64,000 nucleotides of DNA. Source: Linyphia triangularis. Lineage: Eukaryota; Arthropoda; Arachnida; Araneae; Linyphiidae. The notes under the pieces were generated by a model. It saw only the letters and a program-made list of their open reading frames with translations, was not told the origin of the DNA and did not search any database. A program made the translations under genes and the position numbers. Location: assembly GCA_963978545.1 (NCBI GenBank), contig OZ021722.1:36411365-36475364 (forward strand). Direction: 5' to 3'. Shown here one piece after another: positions 32,543-46,777 of the stretch; position 1 is the first letter of the stretch; the number at the start of each line of letters is the position of its first letter.

Positions 32543-35500
32543 AGGTTCTACCGAGATTCGAACTCGGATCGCTGGATTCAAAGTCCAGAGTGCTAACCAT
32601 TACACCATAGAACCCAAATTTCCCACACCGGGAATCGAACCCGGTCGCCTGGGTGAAATCCAGGAATCCTAACCACTAGACCACATGGGACAATAAGCCT
32701 ACGCAATCAAACACTTTAGATATTTAATAAAATTTTAATGTCAACTATACGTAATATTTTAAAAATCATCGCATACATGAGAGATATTAATTTAGAAAAA
32801 AAACTTAGGTTCCACCGAGATTCGAACTCGGATCGCTGGATTCAAAGTCCAGAGTGCTAACCATTACACGATAAAACCAATTTTTCCCACGCCGGGAATC
32901 GAACCCGGGCCGCCTGGGTGAAAGCCAGGAATCCTAACCACTAGACCACATGGGACAATAAGCCTACGCATTCAAACACTTAAGATATTTAATAAAATTA
33001 TAAATTGAATTATACGTAAAATTTTAAAAATCATCGCATACATGAGGGATATTAATTTAGAAAAAAAATTTAGGTTCTACCGAGATTCGAACTCGGATCG
33101 CTGGATTCAGAGTCCAGAGTGCTGACCATTACACCTTAGAACACAATTTTCCCAAGCCGGGAATCGAACCCGGGCCACCTGGGTGAAAGCCAGGAATAAT
33201 AACCACTAGACCACATGGGACAGAATGCCTACGTATTCAAATAAATTTTATATTTAATAAAATAATGCAGAAAATTATACAGAAACATTTTTTAATCCTT
33301 GACATACTCAAGGGTGAAATATTTGGAAAAAAATTACGTTCAACTGAAATTTGAGCTGGTATCGCTTTATCCAGAGACAAGAGTGCTGACCATTACATCA
33401 TTTAACTTAATTTTCCCACGCAAGGAATCGAAAATTGGCAGCCTGGGTGAGATCTAGTATTCCTAACCATATGACAAAATAGTCTAATGAAATGCATTTT
33501 ATCATCAATTTGATTCAATAATTATATTGCTTAAAATATATATATATATCCAAAAATATTTCATTTCTGATATATTTAGACATGATAAATTTAACAAAAA
33601 CACTAGGTTCTAATGAGATTAGAAATCGGTTCGCCGGATTCAAAGTCTAGAGTGCTACCCATTACACGATAGAACCAATCTTTCCCACGCCGGGAATCGA
33701 ACCCGGGCCGCCTGGGGGAGATCCAGGAATCCTAACCACTAGACCACGTGGGACAGAATGCTTACGTATTCAAATAAATTTTATATTTAATAAAATAATG
33801 AAGAAAATTATACAGAAACATTTTATTAATCTTTGACATACTCAAGGGTGAAATAATTGGAAAAAAACTTACGTTCTACTGAAATATGAGCTGGTATTGC
33901 TGGATCAAGAGATAAGAGTGCTGACCATTACATCATTGAACTTAATTTTCCCTCGCAAGGAATCGAAAATTGGCAGCCTGGGTGAGATCTTGTACTCCTA
34001 ACCCTATGACAAAAGATACTCATGAATTGCAATTTATCATCCTTTTGATTCAATAACTATATTGCGTAAAAAATATATATATATCCAAAAATATTTCATT
34101 CCAGATATATTTAGACATGATAGATTTACAAAAAACTAGGTTCTACCGAGATTCGAACTCGGATCGCTGGATTCAAAGTCCAGAGTGCTAACCATTACAC
34201 CATAGAACCCAAATTTCCCACACCGGGAATCGAACCCGGTCGCCTGGGTGAAATCCAGGAATTATAACCACTAGACCACATGGGACAATAAGCCTACGCA
34301 ATCAAACACTTTAGATATTTAATAAAATTTTAATGTCAACTATACGTAATATTTTAAAAATCATCGCATACATGAGAGATATTAATTTAGAAAAAAAACT
34401 TAGGTTCCACCGAGATTCGAACTCGGATCGCTGGATTCAAAGTCCAGAGTGCTAACCATTACACGATAAAACCAATTTTTCCCACGCCGGGAATCGAACC
34501 CGGGCCGCCTGGGTGAAAGCCAGGAATCCTAACCACTAGACCACATGGGACAATAAGCCTACGCATTCAAACACTTAAGATATTTAATAAAATTATAAAT
34601 TGAATTATACGTAAAATTTTAAAAATCATCGCATACATGAGGGATATTAATTTAGAAAAAAAATTTAGGTTCTACCGAGATTCGAACTCGGATCGCTGGA
34701 TTCAGAGTCCAGAGTGCTGACCATTACACCTTAGAACACAATTTTCCCAAGCCGGGAATCGAACCCGGGCCACCTGGGTGAAAGCCAGGAATAATAACCA
34801 CTAGACCACATGGGACAGAATGCCTACGTATTCAAATAAATTTTATATTTAATAAAATAATGCAGAAAATTATACAGAAACATTTTTTAATCCTTGACAT
34901 ACTCAAGGGTGAAATATTTGGAAAAAAATTACGTTCAACTGAAATTTGAGCTGGTATCGCTTTATCCAGAGACAAGAGTGCTGACCATTACATCATTTAA
35001 CTTAATTTTCCCACGCAAGGAATCGAAAATTGGCAGCCTGGGTGAGATCTAGTATTCCTAACCATATGACAAAATAGTCTAATGAAATGCATTTTATCAT
35101 CAATTTGATTCAATAACTATATTGCTTAAAAAATATATATATCCAAAAATATTTCATTCCATATATATTTAGACATGATAGATTTAACAAAAAACTAGGT
35201 TCTACCGAGATTCGAACTCGGATCGCTGGATTCAAAATCCAGAGTGCTAACCATTACACCATAGAACCCAAATTTCCCACACCGGGAATCGAACCCGTGC
35301 CGCCTGGGTGAAAGCCAGGAATCCTAACCACTAGACCACATGGGACAGAATGCCAACGTATTCAAATAAGTTTTATATTTCATAAAATAATGAAGAAAAT
35401 TATACGGAAACATTTTAATAATCCTCGACATACTCAAGGGTGAAATAATTGGAAAAAAATTTACGTTCTACTGAAATTTTAGCTGGTATCGCTGGATCCA

Positions 35501-38500
35501 GAGACAAGAGTGCTGACCATTACATCATTGAACTTAATTTTCCCACGCAAGGAATCAGAAATTGGCAGCCTGGGTGAGATCTAGTATTCCTAACCATATG
35601 ACAAAATAGTCTAATGAATTGCATTTTATCATCAATTTGATTCAATAATTATATTGCTTAAAATATATATATATATCCAAAAATATTTCATTTCTGATAT
35701 ATTTAGACATGATAAATTTAACAAAAACACTAGGTTCTAATGAGATTAGAAATCGGTTCGCCGGATTCAAAGTCTAGAGTGCTACCCATTACACGATAGA
35801 ACCAATCTTTCCCACGCCGGGAATCGAACCCGGGCCGCCTGGGGGAGATCCAGGAATCCTAACCACTAGACCACGTGGGACAGAATGCTTACGTATTCAA
35901 ATAAATTTTATATTTAATAAAATAATGAAGAAAATTATACAGAAACATTTTATTAATCTTTGACATACTCAAGGGTGAAATAATTGGAAAAAAACTTACG
36001 TTCTACTGAAATATGAGCTGGTATTGCTGGATCAAGAGATAAGAGTGCTGACCATTACATCATTGAACTTAATTTTCCCTCGCAAGGAATCGAAAATTGG
36101 CAGCCTGGGTGAGATCTTGTACTCCTAACCCTATGACAAAAGATACTCATGAATTGCAATTTATCATCCTTTTGATTCAATAACTATATTGCGTAAAAAA
36201 TATATATATATCCAAAAATATTTCATTCCAGATATATTTAGACATGATAGATTTACAAAAAACTAGGTTCTACCGAGATTCGAACTCGGATCGCTGGATT
36301 CAAAGTCCAGAGTGCTAACCATTACACCATAGAACCCAAATTTCCCACACCGGGAATCGAACCCGGTCGCCTGGGTGAAATCGAGGAATCCTAACCACTA
36401 GACCACATGGGACAATAAGCCTACGCAATCAAACACTTTAGATATTTAATAAAATTTTAATGTCAACTATACGTAATATTTTAAAAATCATCGCATACAT
36501 GAGAGATATTAATTTAGAAAAAAAACTTAGGTTCCACCGAGATTCGAACTCGGATCGCTGGATTCAAAGTCCAGAGTGCTAACCATTACACGATAAAACC
36601 AATTTTTCCCACGCCGGGAATCGAACCCGGGCCGCCTGGGTGAAAGCCAGGAATCCTAACCACTAGACCACATGGGACAATAAGCCTACGCATTCAAACA
36701 CTTAAGATATTTAATAAAATTATAAATTGAATTATACGTAAAATTTTAAAAATCATCGCATACATGAGGGATATTAATTTAGAAAAAAAATTTAGGTTCT
36801 ACCGAGATTCGAACTCGGATCGCTGGATTCAGAGTCCAGAGTGCTGACCATTACACCTTAGAACACAATTTTCCCAAGCCGGGAATCGAACCCGGGCCAC
36901 CTGGGTGAAAGCCAGGAATAATAACCACTAGACCACATGGGACAGAATGCCTACGTATTCAAATAAATTTTATATTTAATAAAATAATGCAGAAAATTAT
37001 ACAGAAACATTTTTTAATCCTTGACATACTCAAGGGTGAAATATTTGGAAAAAAATTACGTTCAACTGAAATTTGAGCTGGTATCGCTTTATCCAGAGAC
37101 AAGAGTGCTGACCATTACATCATTTAACTTAATTTTCCCACGCAAGGAATCGAAAATTGGCAGCCTGGGTGAGATCTAGTATTCCTAACCATATGACAAA
37201 ATAGTCTAATGAAATGCATTTTATCATCAATTTGATTCAATAACTATATTGCTTAAAAAATATATATATCCAAAAATATTTCATTCCATATATATTTAGA
37301 CATGATAGATTTAACAAAAAACTAGGTTCTACCGAGATTCGAACTCGGATCGCTGGATTCAAAATCCAGAGTGCTAACCATTACACCATAGAACCCAAAT
37401 TTCCCACACCGGGAATCGAACCCGTGCCGCCTGGGTGAAAGCCAGGAATCCTAACCACTAGACCACATGGGACAGAATGCCAACGTATTCAAATAAGTTT
37501 TATATTTCATAAAATAATGAAGAAAATTATACGGAAACATTTTAATAATCCTCGACATACTCAAGGGTGAAATAATTGGAAAAAAATTTACGTTCTACTG
37601 AAATTTTAGCTGGTATCGCTGGATCCAGAGACAAGAGTGCTGACCATTACATCATTGAACTTAATTTTCCCACGCAAGGAATCAGAAATTGGCAGCCTGG
37701 GTGAGATCTAGTATTCCTAACCATATGACAAAATAGTCTAATGAATTGCATTTTATCATCAATTTGATTCAATAATTATATTGCTTAAAATATATATATA
37801 TATCCAAAAATATTTCATTTCTGATATATTTAGACATGATAAATTTAACAAAAACACTAGGTTCTAATGAGATTAGAAATCGGTTCGCCGGATTCAAAGT
37901 CTAGAGTGCTACCCATTACACGATAGAACCAATCTTTCCCACGCCGGGAATCGAACCCGGGCCGCCTGGGGGAGATCCAGGAATCCTAACCACTAGACCA
38001 CGTGGGACAGAATGCTTACGTATTCAAATAAATTTTATATTTAATAAAATAATGAAGAAAATTATACAGAAACATTTTATTAATCTTTGACATACTCAAG
38101 GGTGAAATAATTGGAAAAAAACTTACGTTCTACTGAAATATGAGCTGGTATTGCTGGATCAAGAGATAAGAGTGCTGACCATTACATCATTGAACTTAAT
38201 TTTCCCTCGCAAGGAATCGAAAATTGGCAGCCTGGGTGAGATCTTGTACTCCTAACCCTATGACAAAAGATACTCATGAATTGCAATTTATCATCCTTTT
38301 GATTCAATAACTATATTGCGTAAAAAATATATATATATCCAAAAATATTTCATTCCAGATATATTTAGACATGATAGATTTACAAAAAACTAGGTTCTAC
38401 CGAGATTCGAACTCGGATCGCTGGATTCAAAGTCCAGAGTGCTAACCATTACACCATAGAACCCAAATTTCCCACACCGGGAATCGAACCCGGTCGCCTG

Positions 38501-38539
38501 GGTGAAATCCAGGAATCCTAACCACTAGACCACATGGGA
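32543..38539 (-). repeat. array block 10 (2127-bp repeats)
   Basis: Pairs: 32543 Qt/71; 32807 Qt/TTC; 33072 Qc/TTC; 33605 Qd/CTC; 34138 Qt/71; 34402 Qt/TTC; 34667 Qc/TTC; 35197 Qt/TTC; 35732 Qd/CTC; 36265 Qt/71; 36529 Qt/TTC; 36794 Qc/TTC; 37324 Qt/TTC; 37859 Qd/CTC; 38392 Qt/71. Psi pairs at 33336, 33871, 34931, 35463, 35998, 37058, 37590, 38125. The copy from 32543 is only 1595 bp: one Qt and one psi monomer are missing between 33336 and 33605. Confidence 0.88.
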
Positions 38540-41500
38540 CAATAAGCCTACGCAATCAAACACTTTAGATATTTAATAAAATTTTAATGTCATTTATACG
38601 TAATATTTTAAAAATCATCGCATACATGAGAGATATTAATTTAGAAAAAAAACTTAGGTTCCACCGAGATTCGAACTCGGATCGCTGGATTCAGAGTCCA
38701 GAGTGCTGACCATTACACCATAGAACCCAATTTTCCCACGCCGGGAATCGAACCCGGGCCGCCTGGGTGAGAGCCAGGAATCCTAACCACTAGACCACGT
38801 GGGACAGAATGCTTACGTAATCAAATAAATTTTATATTTAATAAAATAATGAAGAAAATTATACAGAAACATTTTTTTAATCTTTGACATACTCAAGGGT
38901 GAAATAATTAGAAAAAAACTTACGTTCTACTGAAATATGAGTTGGTATTGCTGGATCAAGAGATAAGAGTGCTGACCATTACATCATTGAACCTAATTTT
39001 CCCTCGCAAGGAATCGAAAATTGGCAGCCTGGGTGAGATCTTGTACTCCTAACCCTATGACAAAAGATACTCATGAGTTGCAATTTATCATCCTTTTGAT
39101 TCAATAACTATATTGCGTAAAAAAATATATATATCCAAAAATATTTCATTCCAGATATATTTAGACATGATAGATTTAACAAAAAACTAGGTTCTACCGA
39201 GATTCGAACTCGGATCGCTGGATTCAAACTCCAGAGTGCTAACCATTACACCATAGAACCCAAATTTCCCACACCGGGAATTGAACCCGGGCCGCCTGGG
39301 TGAAAGCCAGGAATCCTAACCACTAGACCACATGGGACAATAAGCCTACGCATTCAAACACTTTAGATATTTAATAAAATTATAAAGTCAACTATATGTA
39401 AAATTTTAAAAATAATCGCGTACATGAGGGATATTAATTTAGAAAAAAAACTTAGGTTCCACCGAGATTCGAACTCGGATCGCTGGATTCAGAGTCCAGA
39501 GTGCTGACCATTACACCTTAGAAAACAATTTTCCCTCACCGGGAATCGAACCCGGGCCACTTGGGTGAGAGCCAGGAATCCTAACCACTAGACCACATGG
39601 GAATATAAGCCTACGCAATCAAACACTTTAGATATTTAATAAAATTTTAATGTCAACTATACGTAAAATTTTAAAAATCATCGCATACATGAGAGATATT
39701 AATTTAGAAAAAAAACTTAGGTTCCACCGAGATTCGAACTCGGATCGCTGGATTCAGAGTCCAGAGTGCTGACCATTACACCATAGAACCCAATTTTCCC
39801 ACGCCTTGAATCGAACCCGGGCCGCCTGGGTAAAAGCCAGGAATCCTACACACTAGACAACATGGAACAGAATGCCTAAGTATTCAAATAAGTTTTATAT
39901 TTCATAAAATAATGAAGCAAATTATACGGAAACATTTTAATAATCCTCGACATACTCAAGGGTGAAATAATTGGAAAAAAATTTACGTTCTACTGAAATT
40001 TTAGCTAGTATCGCTGGATCCAGAGACAAGAGTGCTGACCATTACATCACTGAACTTAATTTTCCCACGCAAGGAATCAAAAATTGGCAGCCTGGGAGGG
40101 ATCTAGTACTCCTAACCATATGACAAAAGAGTCTAATGAATTGCATTTTATCATCCTTATGATTCAATAACTATATTGCGTAAAAAATACATATGTCCAA
40201 AAATATTTCATTCCAGATATATTTATACATGATAGATTTAACAAAAAGACGAGGTTCTACCGAGATTTGAAATCGGATCACTGGATTCAAGGTCCAGAGT
40301 GCTAACCATTACACGATAAAACCAATTTTTCCCACGCCGGGAAACGAACCCTGGCCGCCTGGGTGAAAGCCAGGAATAATAACCACTAGACCACATGGAA
40401 CAGAATGCCTACGTATTCAAATAAATTTTATATTTAATAAAATAATGCAGAAAATTATACAGAAACATTTTCTAATCCTTGACATACTCAAGGGTGAAAT
40501 AATTGGAAAAAAATTACGTTCAACTGAAATTTGAGCTGGTATCGCTTTATCCAGAGACAAGAGTGCTGACCATTACATCATTGAACTTAATTTTCCCACG
40601 CAAGGAATCGAAAATTGGCAGCCTGTGTGAGATCTAGTATTCCTAACCATATGACAAAATAGTCTAATGAATTGCATTTTATCATCAATTTGATTCAATA
40701 ACTATATTGCTTAAAAGATATATATATCCAAAAATATTTCATTCCAGATATATTTAGAAATGATAGATTTAACAAAAACCTAGGTTCTACCGAGATTCGA
40801 ACTCGGATCGCTGGATTCAGAGTCCAAAGTGCTGACCATTACACCATAGAACCCAATTTTCCCACGCCGGGAATCGAACCCGTGCCGCCTGGGTGAAAGC
40901 CAGGAATCCTAACCACTAGACCACATGGTACAGAATGCCTACGTATTCAAATAAGTTTTATATTTTATAAAATAATGAAGAATATTATACGGAAACATTT
41001 TAATAATCCTCGACGAACTCAAGGGTGAAATAATTGGAAAAAAATTTACGTTCTACTGAAATTTTAGCTAGTATCGCTGGATCCAGAGACAAGAGTGCTG
41101 ACCATTACATCACTGAACTTAATTTTCCCACGCAAGGAATCAAAAATTGGCAGCCTGGGTGGGATCTAGTACTCCTAACCATATGACAAAAGAGTCTAAT
41201 GAATTGCATTTTATCATCCTTTTGATTCAATAACTATATTGCGTAAAAAATACATATGTCCAAAAATATTTCATTCCAGATATATTTATACATGATAGAT
41301 TTAACAAAAAGACGAGGTTCTACCGAGATTCGAAATCGGATCGCTGGATTCAAGGTCCAGAGTGCTAACCATTACACGATAAAACCAATTTTTCCCACGC
41401 CGGGAATCGTACCCAGGCCGCCTGGGTGAAAGCCAGGAATCCTAACCACTAGACCACATGGGACAATAAGCCTACGCATTCAAACACTTTAGATATTTAA

Positions 41501-42710
41501 TAAAATTATAAATTGAATTATACGTAAAATTTTAAAAATCATCGCATACATGAGGGATATTAATTTAGAAAAAAAATTTAGGTTCTACCGAGATTCGAAC
41601 TCGGATCGCTGGATTCAGAGTCCAGAGTGCTGACCATTACACCTTAGAACACAATTTTCCCAAGCCGGGAATCGAACCCGGGCCGCCTGGGTGAAAGCCA
41701 GGAATAATAACCACTAGACCACATGGGACAGAATGCCTACGTATTCAAATAAATTTTATATTTAATAAAATAATGCAGAAAATTATACAGAAACATTTTT
41801 TAATCCTTGACATACTCAAGGGTGAAATATTTGGAAAAAAATTACGTTCAACTGAAATTTGAGCTGGTATCGCTTTATCCAGAGACAAGAGTGCTGACCA
41901 TTACATCATTGAACTTAATTTTCCCACGCAAGGAATCGAAAATTGGCAGCCTGGGTGAGATCTAGTATTCCTAACCATATGACAAAATAGTCTAATGAAA
42001 TGCATTTTATCATCAATTTGATTCAATAACTATATTGCTTAAAAAATATATATATCCAAAAATATTTCATTCCAGATATATTTATACATGATAGATTTAA
42101 CAAAAAGACGAGGTTCTACCGAGATTCGAAATCGGATCGCTGGATTCAAGGTCCAGAGTGCTAACCATTACACGATAAAACCAATTTTTCCCACGCCGGG
42201 AATCGTACCCAGGCCGCCTGGGTGAAAGCCAGGAATCCTAACCACTAGACCACATGGGACAATAAGCCTACGCATTCAAACACTTTAGATATTTAATAAA
42301 ATTATAAATTGAATTATACGTAAAATTTTAAAAATCATCGCATACATGAGGGATATTAATTTAGAAAAAAAATTTAGGTTCTACCGAGATTCGAACTCGG
42401 ATCGCTGGATTCAGAGTCCAGAGTGCTGACCATTACACCTTAGAACACAATTTTCCCAAGCCGGGAATCGAACCCGGGCCGCCTGGGTGAAAGCCAGGAA
42501 TAATAACCACTAGACCACATGGGACAGAATGCCTACGTATTCAAATAAATTTTATATTTAATAAAATAATGCAGAAAATTATACAGAAACATTTTTTAAT
42601 CCTTGACATACTCAAGGGTGAAATATTTGGAAAAAAATTACGTTCAACTGAAATTTGAGCTGGTATCGCTTTATCCAGAGACAAGAGTGCTGACCATTAC
42701 ATCATTGAAC
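38540..42710 (-). repeat. array block 11
   Basis: Pairs: 38656 Qc/CTC; 39189 Qt/TTC; 39454 Qc/CTC; 39719 Qc/TTT; 40252 Qw/TTC; 40782 Qc/TTC; 41315 Qw/TTC; 41580 Qc/TTC; 42111 Qw/TTC; 42376 Qc/TTC. Psi pairs at 38922, 39985, 40516, 41048, 41844, 42640. 38656-41844 recurs at +17272 bp. 41315-42110 and 42111-42906 are a tandem 796-bp triplet duplication. Confidence 0.85.
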
Positions 42711-45700
42711 TTAATTTTCCCACGCAAGGAATCGAAAATTGGCAGCCTGGGTGAGATCTAGTATTCCTAACCATATGACAAAATAGTCTAATGAAATGCA
42801 TTTTATCATCAATTTGATTCAATAACTATATTGCTTAAAAAATATATATATCCAAAAATATTTCATTCCAGATATATTTAAACATGATAGATTTAACAAA
42901 AAACAAGGTTCTACCGAGATTCGACCTCGGATCGCTGGATTCAAAGTCCAGAGTTCTAACCATTACACCATAGAACGCAAATTTCCCAAACCGGGAATCG
43001 AACCCGTGCCGCCTGGGTGAAAGCCAGGAATCCTAACCACTAGACCACATGGGACAGAATGCCAACGTATTCAAATAAGTTTTATATTTCATAAAATAAT
43101 GAAGAAAATTATACGGAAACATTTTAATAATCCTCGACATACTCAAGGGTGAAATAATTGGAAAAAAATTTACGTTCTACTGAAATTTTAGCTGGTATCG
43201 CTGGATCCAGAGACAAGAGTGCTGACCATTACATCATTGAACTTAATTTTCCCACGCAAGGAATCAGAAATTGGCAGCCTGGGTGAGATCTAGTATTCCT
43301 AACCATATGACAAAATAGTCTAATGAATTGCATTTTATCATCAATTTGATTCAATAATTATATTGCTTAAAATATATATATATATCCAAAAATATTTCAT
43401 TTGTGATATATTTAGACATGATAAATTTAACAAAAACACTAGGTTCTAATGAGATTAGAAATCGGTTCGCCGGATTCAAAGTCTAGAGTTCTAACCATTA
43501 CACCATAGAACCCAAATTTCCCAAACCGGGAATCGAACCCGGGCCGCCTGGGTGAGAGCCAGGAATCCTAACCACTAGACCACGTGGGACAGAATGCTTA
43601 CGTATTCAAATAAATTTTATATTTAATAAAATAATGAAGAAAATTATACAGAAACATTTTATTAATCTTTGACATACTCAAGGGTGAAATAATTGGAAAA
43701 AAACTTACGTTCTACTGAAATATGAGCTGGTATTGCTGGATCAAGAGATAAGAGTGCTGACCATTACATCATTGAACTTAATTTTCCCTCTCAAGGAATC
43801 GAAAATTGGCAGCCTGGGTAAGATCTTGTACTCCTAACCCTATGACAAAAGATACTCATGAATTGCAATTTATCATCCTTTTGATTCAATAACTATATTG
43901 CGTAAAAAATATATATATCCAAAAATATTTCATTCCAGATATATTTAGACATGATAGATTTAACAAAAAACTAGGTTCTACCGAGATTCGAACTCGGATC
44001 GCTGGATTCAAAGTCCAGAGTGCTAACCATTACACCATAGAACCCAAATTTCCCACACCGGGAATCGAACCCGGTCGCCTGGGTGAAAGCCAGGAATCCT
44101 AACCACTAGACCACATGGGACAATAAGCCTACGCAATCAAACACTTTAGATATTTAATAAAATTATAAATTCAACTATATGTAAAATTTTAAAAATAATC
44201 GCGTACATGAGGGATATTAATTTAGAAAAAAAACTTAGGTTCTACCGAGATTCGAACTCGGATCGCTGGATTCAGAGTCCAGAGTGCTTACCATTACACC
44301 ATAGAACTCAACTTTCCCACGCCTGGCATCGAACCCGGGCCACTTGGGTGAGAGCCAGGAATCCTAACAACTAGACCACATGGGACAATAAGCCTACGCA
44401 ATCAAACACTTTAGATATTTAATAAAATTTTAATGTCAACTATACGTAAAATTTTAAAAATCATCGCATACATGAGAGATATTAATTTAGAAAAAAAACT
44501 TAGGTTCCACCGAGATTCGAACTCGGATCGCTGGATTCAGAGTCTAGAGTGCTGACCATTACACGATAAAACCAATTTTTCCCACGCCGGGAATCGAACC
44601 CGGGCCGCCTGGGTGAAAGCCAGGAATAATAACCACTAGACCACATGGCACAGAATGCCTACGTATTCAAATAAATTTTATATTTAATAAAATAATGCAG
44701 AAAATTATACAGAAACATTTTCTAATCCTTGACATACTCAAGGGTGAAATAATTGGAAAAAAATTACGTTCAACTGAAATTTGAGCTGGTATCGCTTTAT
44801 CCAGAGACAAGAGTGCTGACCATTACATCACTGAACTTAATTTTCCCTCGGAAGGAATCAAAAATTGGCAGCCTGGGTGAGATCTAGTATTCCTAACCAT
44901 ATGACAAAGGAGTCTAATGAATTGCATTTTATCATCCGTTTGTTTCAATAACTACATTGCTTAAAAAATATATATATCCAAAAATATTTCATTTCTGATA
45001 TATTTATGCATGATAGATTTAACAAAAACACTAGGTTCTACCGAGATTAGAAATCGGTTCGCTGGATTCAAAGTCTAGAGTGCTACCCATTACACGATAG
45101 AACCAATCTTTCCCACGCCGGGAATCGAACCCGGGCCGCCTGGGTGAGAGCCAGGAATCCTAACCACTAGACCACGTGGGACAGAATGCTTACGTATTCA
45201 AATAAATTTTATATTTAATAAAATAATGAAGAAAATTATACGGAAACATTTTATTAATCCTCGACCTACTCAAGGGTGAAATAATTGGGAAAAAAATTAC
45301 GTTCAACTGAAATTTGAGCTGGTATCGCTTTATCCAGAGACAAGAGTGCTGACCATTACATCATTGAACTTAATTTTCCCACGCAAGGAATCGAAAATTG
45401 GCAGCCTGAGTGAGATCTAGTATTCCTAACCATATGACAAAATATTCTAATGAATTGCATTTTATTATCCATTTGATTCAATAACTATATTGCGTAAGAA
45501 ATATATATATCCAAAAATATTTCATTCCAGATATATTTAGACATGATAGATTTTAACAAAAAACTAGGTTCTAGGGAGATTCGAACTCGTATCGCTGGAT
45601 TCAAGGTCCGGAGTGCTAAACATTACACCATAGAACCCAAATTTCCCACACCGGGAATCGAGCAGGTGCCGCCTGGGTGAAAGCCAGGAATCCTAACCAC

Positions 45701-45830
45701 TAGACCACATGGGACAATAAGCCTACGCATTCAAACACTTTAGATATTTAATAAAATTATAAAGTCAACTATATGTAAAATTTTAAAAATAATCGCGTAC
45801 ATGAGGGATATTAATTTAGAAAAAAAACTT

Positions 45831-45903
45831 AGGTTCTACCGAGATTTCGAACTCGGATCGCTGGATTAGGAGTCCAGAGTGCTTACCATTACACCATAGA
45901 ACT
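45831..45903 (-). pseudogene. tRNA-Gln body with anticodon CCT and inserted base
   Basis: The plus strand reads ggattaggagtcc, giving loop CTCCTAA and anticodon CCT (reads Arg AGG). There is also an extra T in the T loop (agatttcgaactcgg), making the gene 73 nt. Two independent defects in one copy argue for a pseudogene. Its Glu-CTC partner is 45909-45980. Confidence 0.65.
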
Positions 45904-46173
45904 CAACTTTCCCACGCCTGGCATCGAACCCGGGCCACTTGGGTGAGAGCCAGGAATCCTAACCACTAGACCACATGGGACAATAAGCCTACGCAATCAA
46001 ACACATTAGATATTTAATAAAATTTTAATGTCAACTATACGTAAAATTTTAAAAATCATCACATACATGAGAGATATAAATTTAGAAAAAAAACTTAGGT
46101 TCCACCGAGATTCGAACTCGGATCGCTGGATTCAGAGTCCAGAGTGCTGACCATTACACCATAGAACCCAATT

Positions 46174-46245
46174 TTCCCACGCCGGGAATCGAACCCGGGC
46201 CGCCTGGGTAAAAGCCAGGAATCCTACACACTAGACAACATGGAA
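46174..46245 (-). tRNA. tRNA-Glu body with anticodon TTT, good T arm
   Basis: Loop CTTTTAC, anticodon TTT. Unlike the 1813 and 14292 copies, the T arm is canonical (ccgggaatcgaacccggg on the plus strand), so the B box is intact. The D arm still carries the tacacactagacaac change. Similar copies at 61054 and 62078. Confidence 0.6.
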
Positions 46246-46777
46246 CAGAATGCCTAAGTATTCAAATAAGTTTTATATTTCATAAAATAATGAAGCAAAT
46301 TATACGGAAACATTTTAATAATCCTCGACATACTCAAGGGTGAAATAATTGGATAAAATTTACGTTCTGCTGAAATTTTAGCTAGTATCGCTGGATCCAG
46401 AGACAAGAGTGCTGACCATTACATCACTGAACTTAATTTTCCCACGCAAGGAATCAAAAATTGGCAGCCTGGGAGGGATCTAGTACTCCTAACCATATGA
46501 CAAAAGAGTCTAATGAATTGCATTTTATCATCCTTTTGATTCAATAATTATATTGCGTAAAAAATACATATGTCCAAAAATATTTCATTCCAGATATATT
46601 TATACATGATAGATTTAAAAAAAAGACGAGGTTCTACCGAGATTCGAAATCGGATCGCTGGATTCAAGGTCCAGAGTGCTAACCATTACACGATAAAACC
46701 AATTTTTCCCACGCCGGGAATCAAACCCGGGCCGCCTGGGTGAAAGCCAGGAATCCTAACCACTAGACCACATGGGA

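Larger units (their letters stand above)
42711..46777 (-). repeat. array block 12
   Basis: Pairs: 42906 Qt/TTC (T-stem change cgacctcgg); 43441 Qd/CTC; 43973 Qt/71; 44237 Qc/CTC; 44502 Qc/TTC; 45033 Qd/CTC; 45566 Qw-like/TTC (cgagcaggtgcc T stem); 45831 Gln body CCT/CTC (Glu at 45909); 46097 Qc/TTT; 46629 Qw/TTC. Psi pairs at 43172, 43707, 44766, 45299, 46362. The most divergent part of the array: several one-off mutations between 44.8 and 46.4 kb. Confidence 0.83.
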
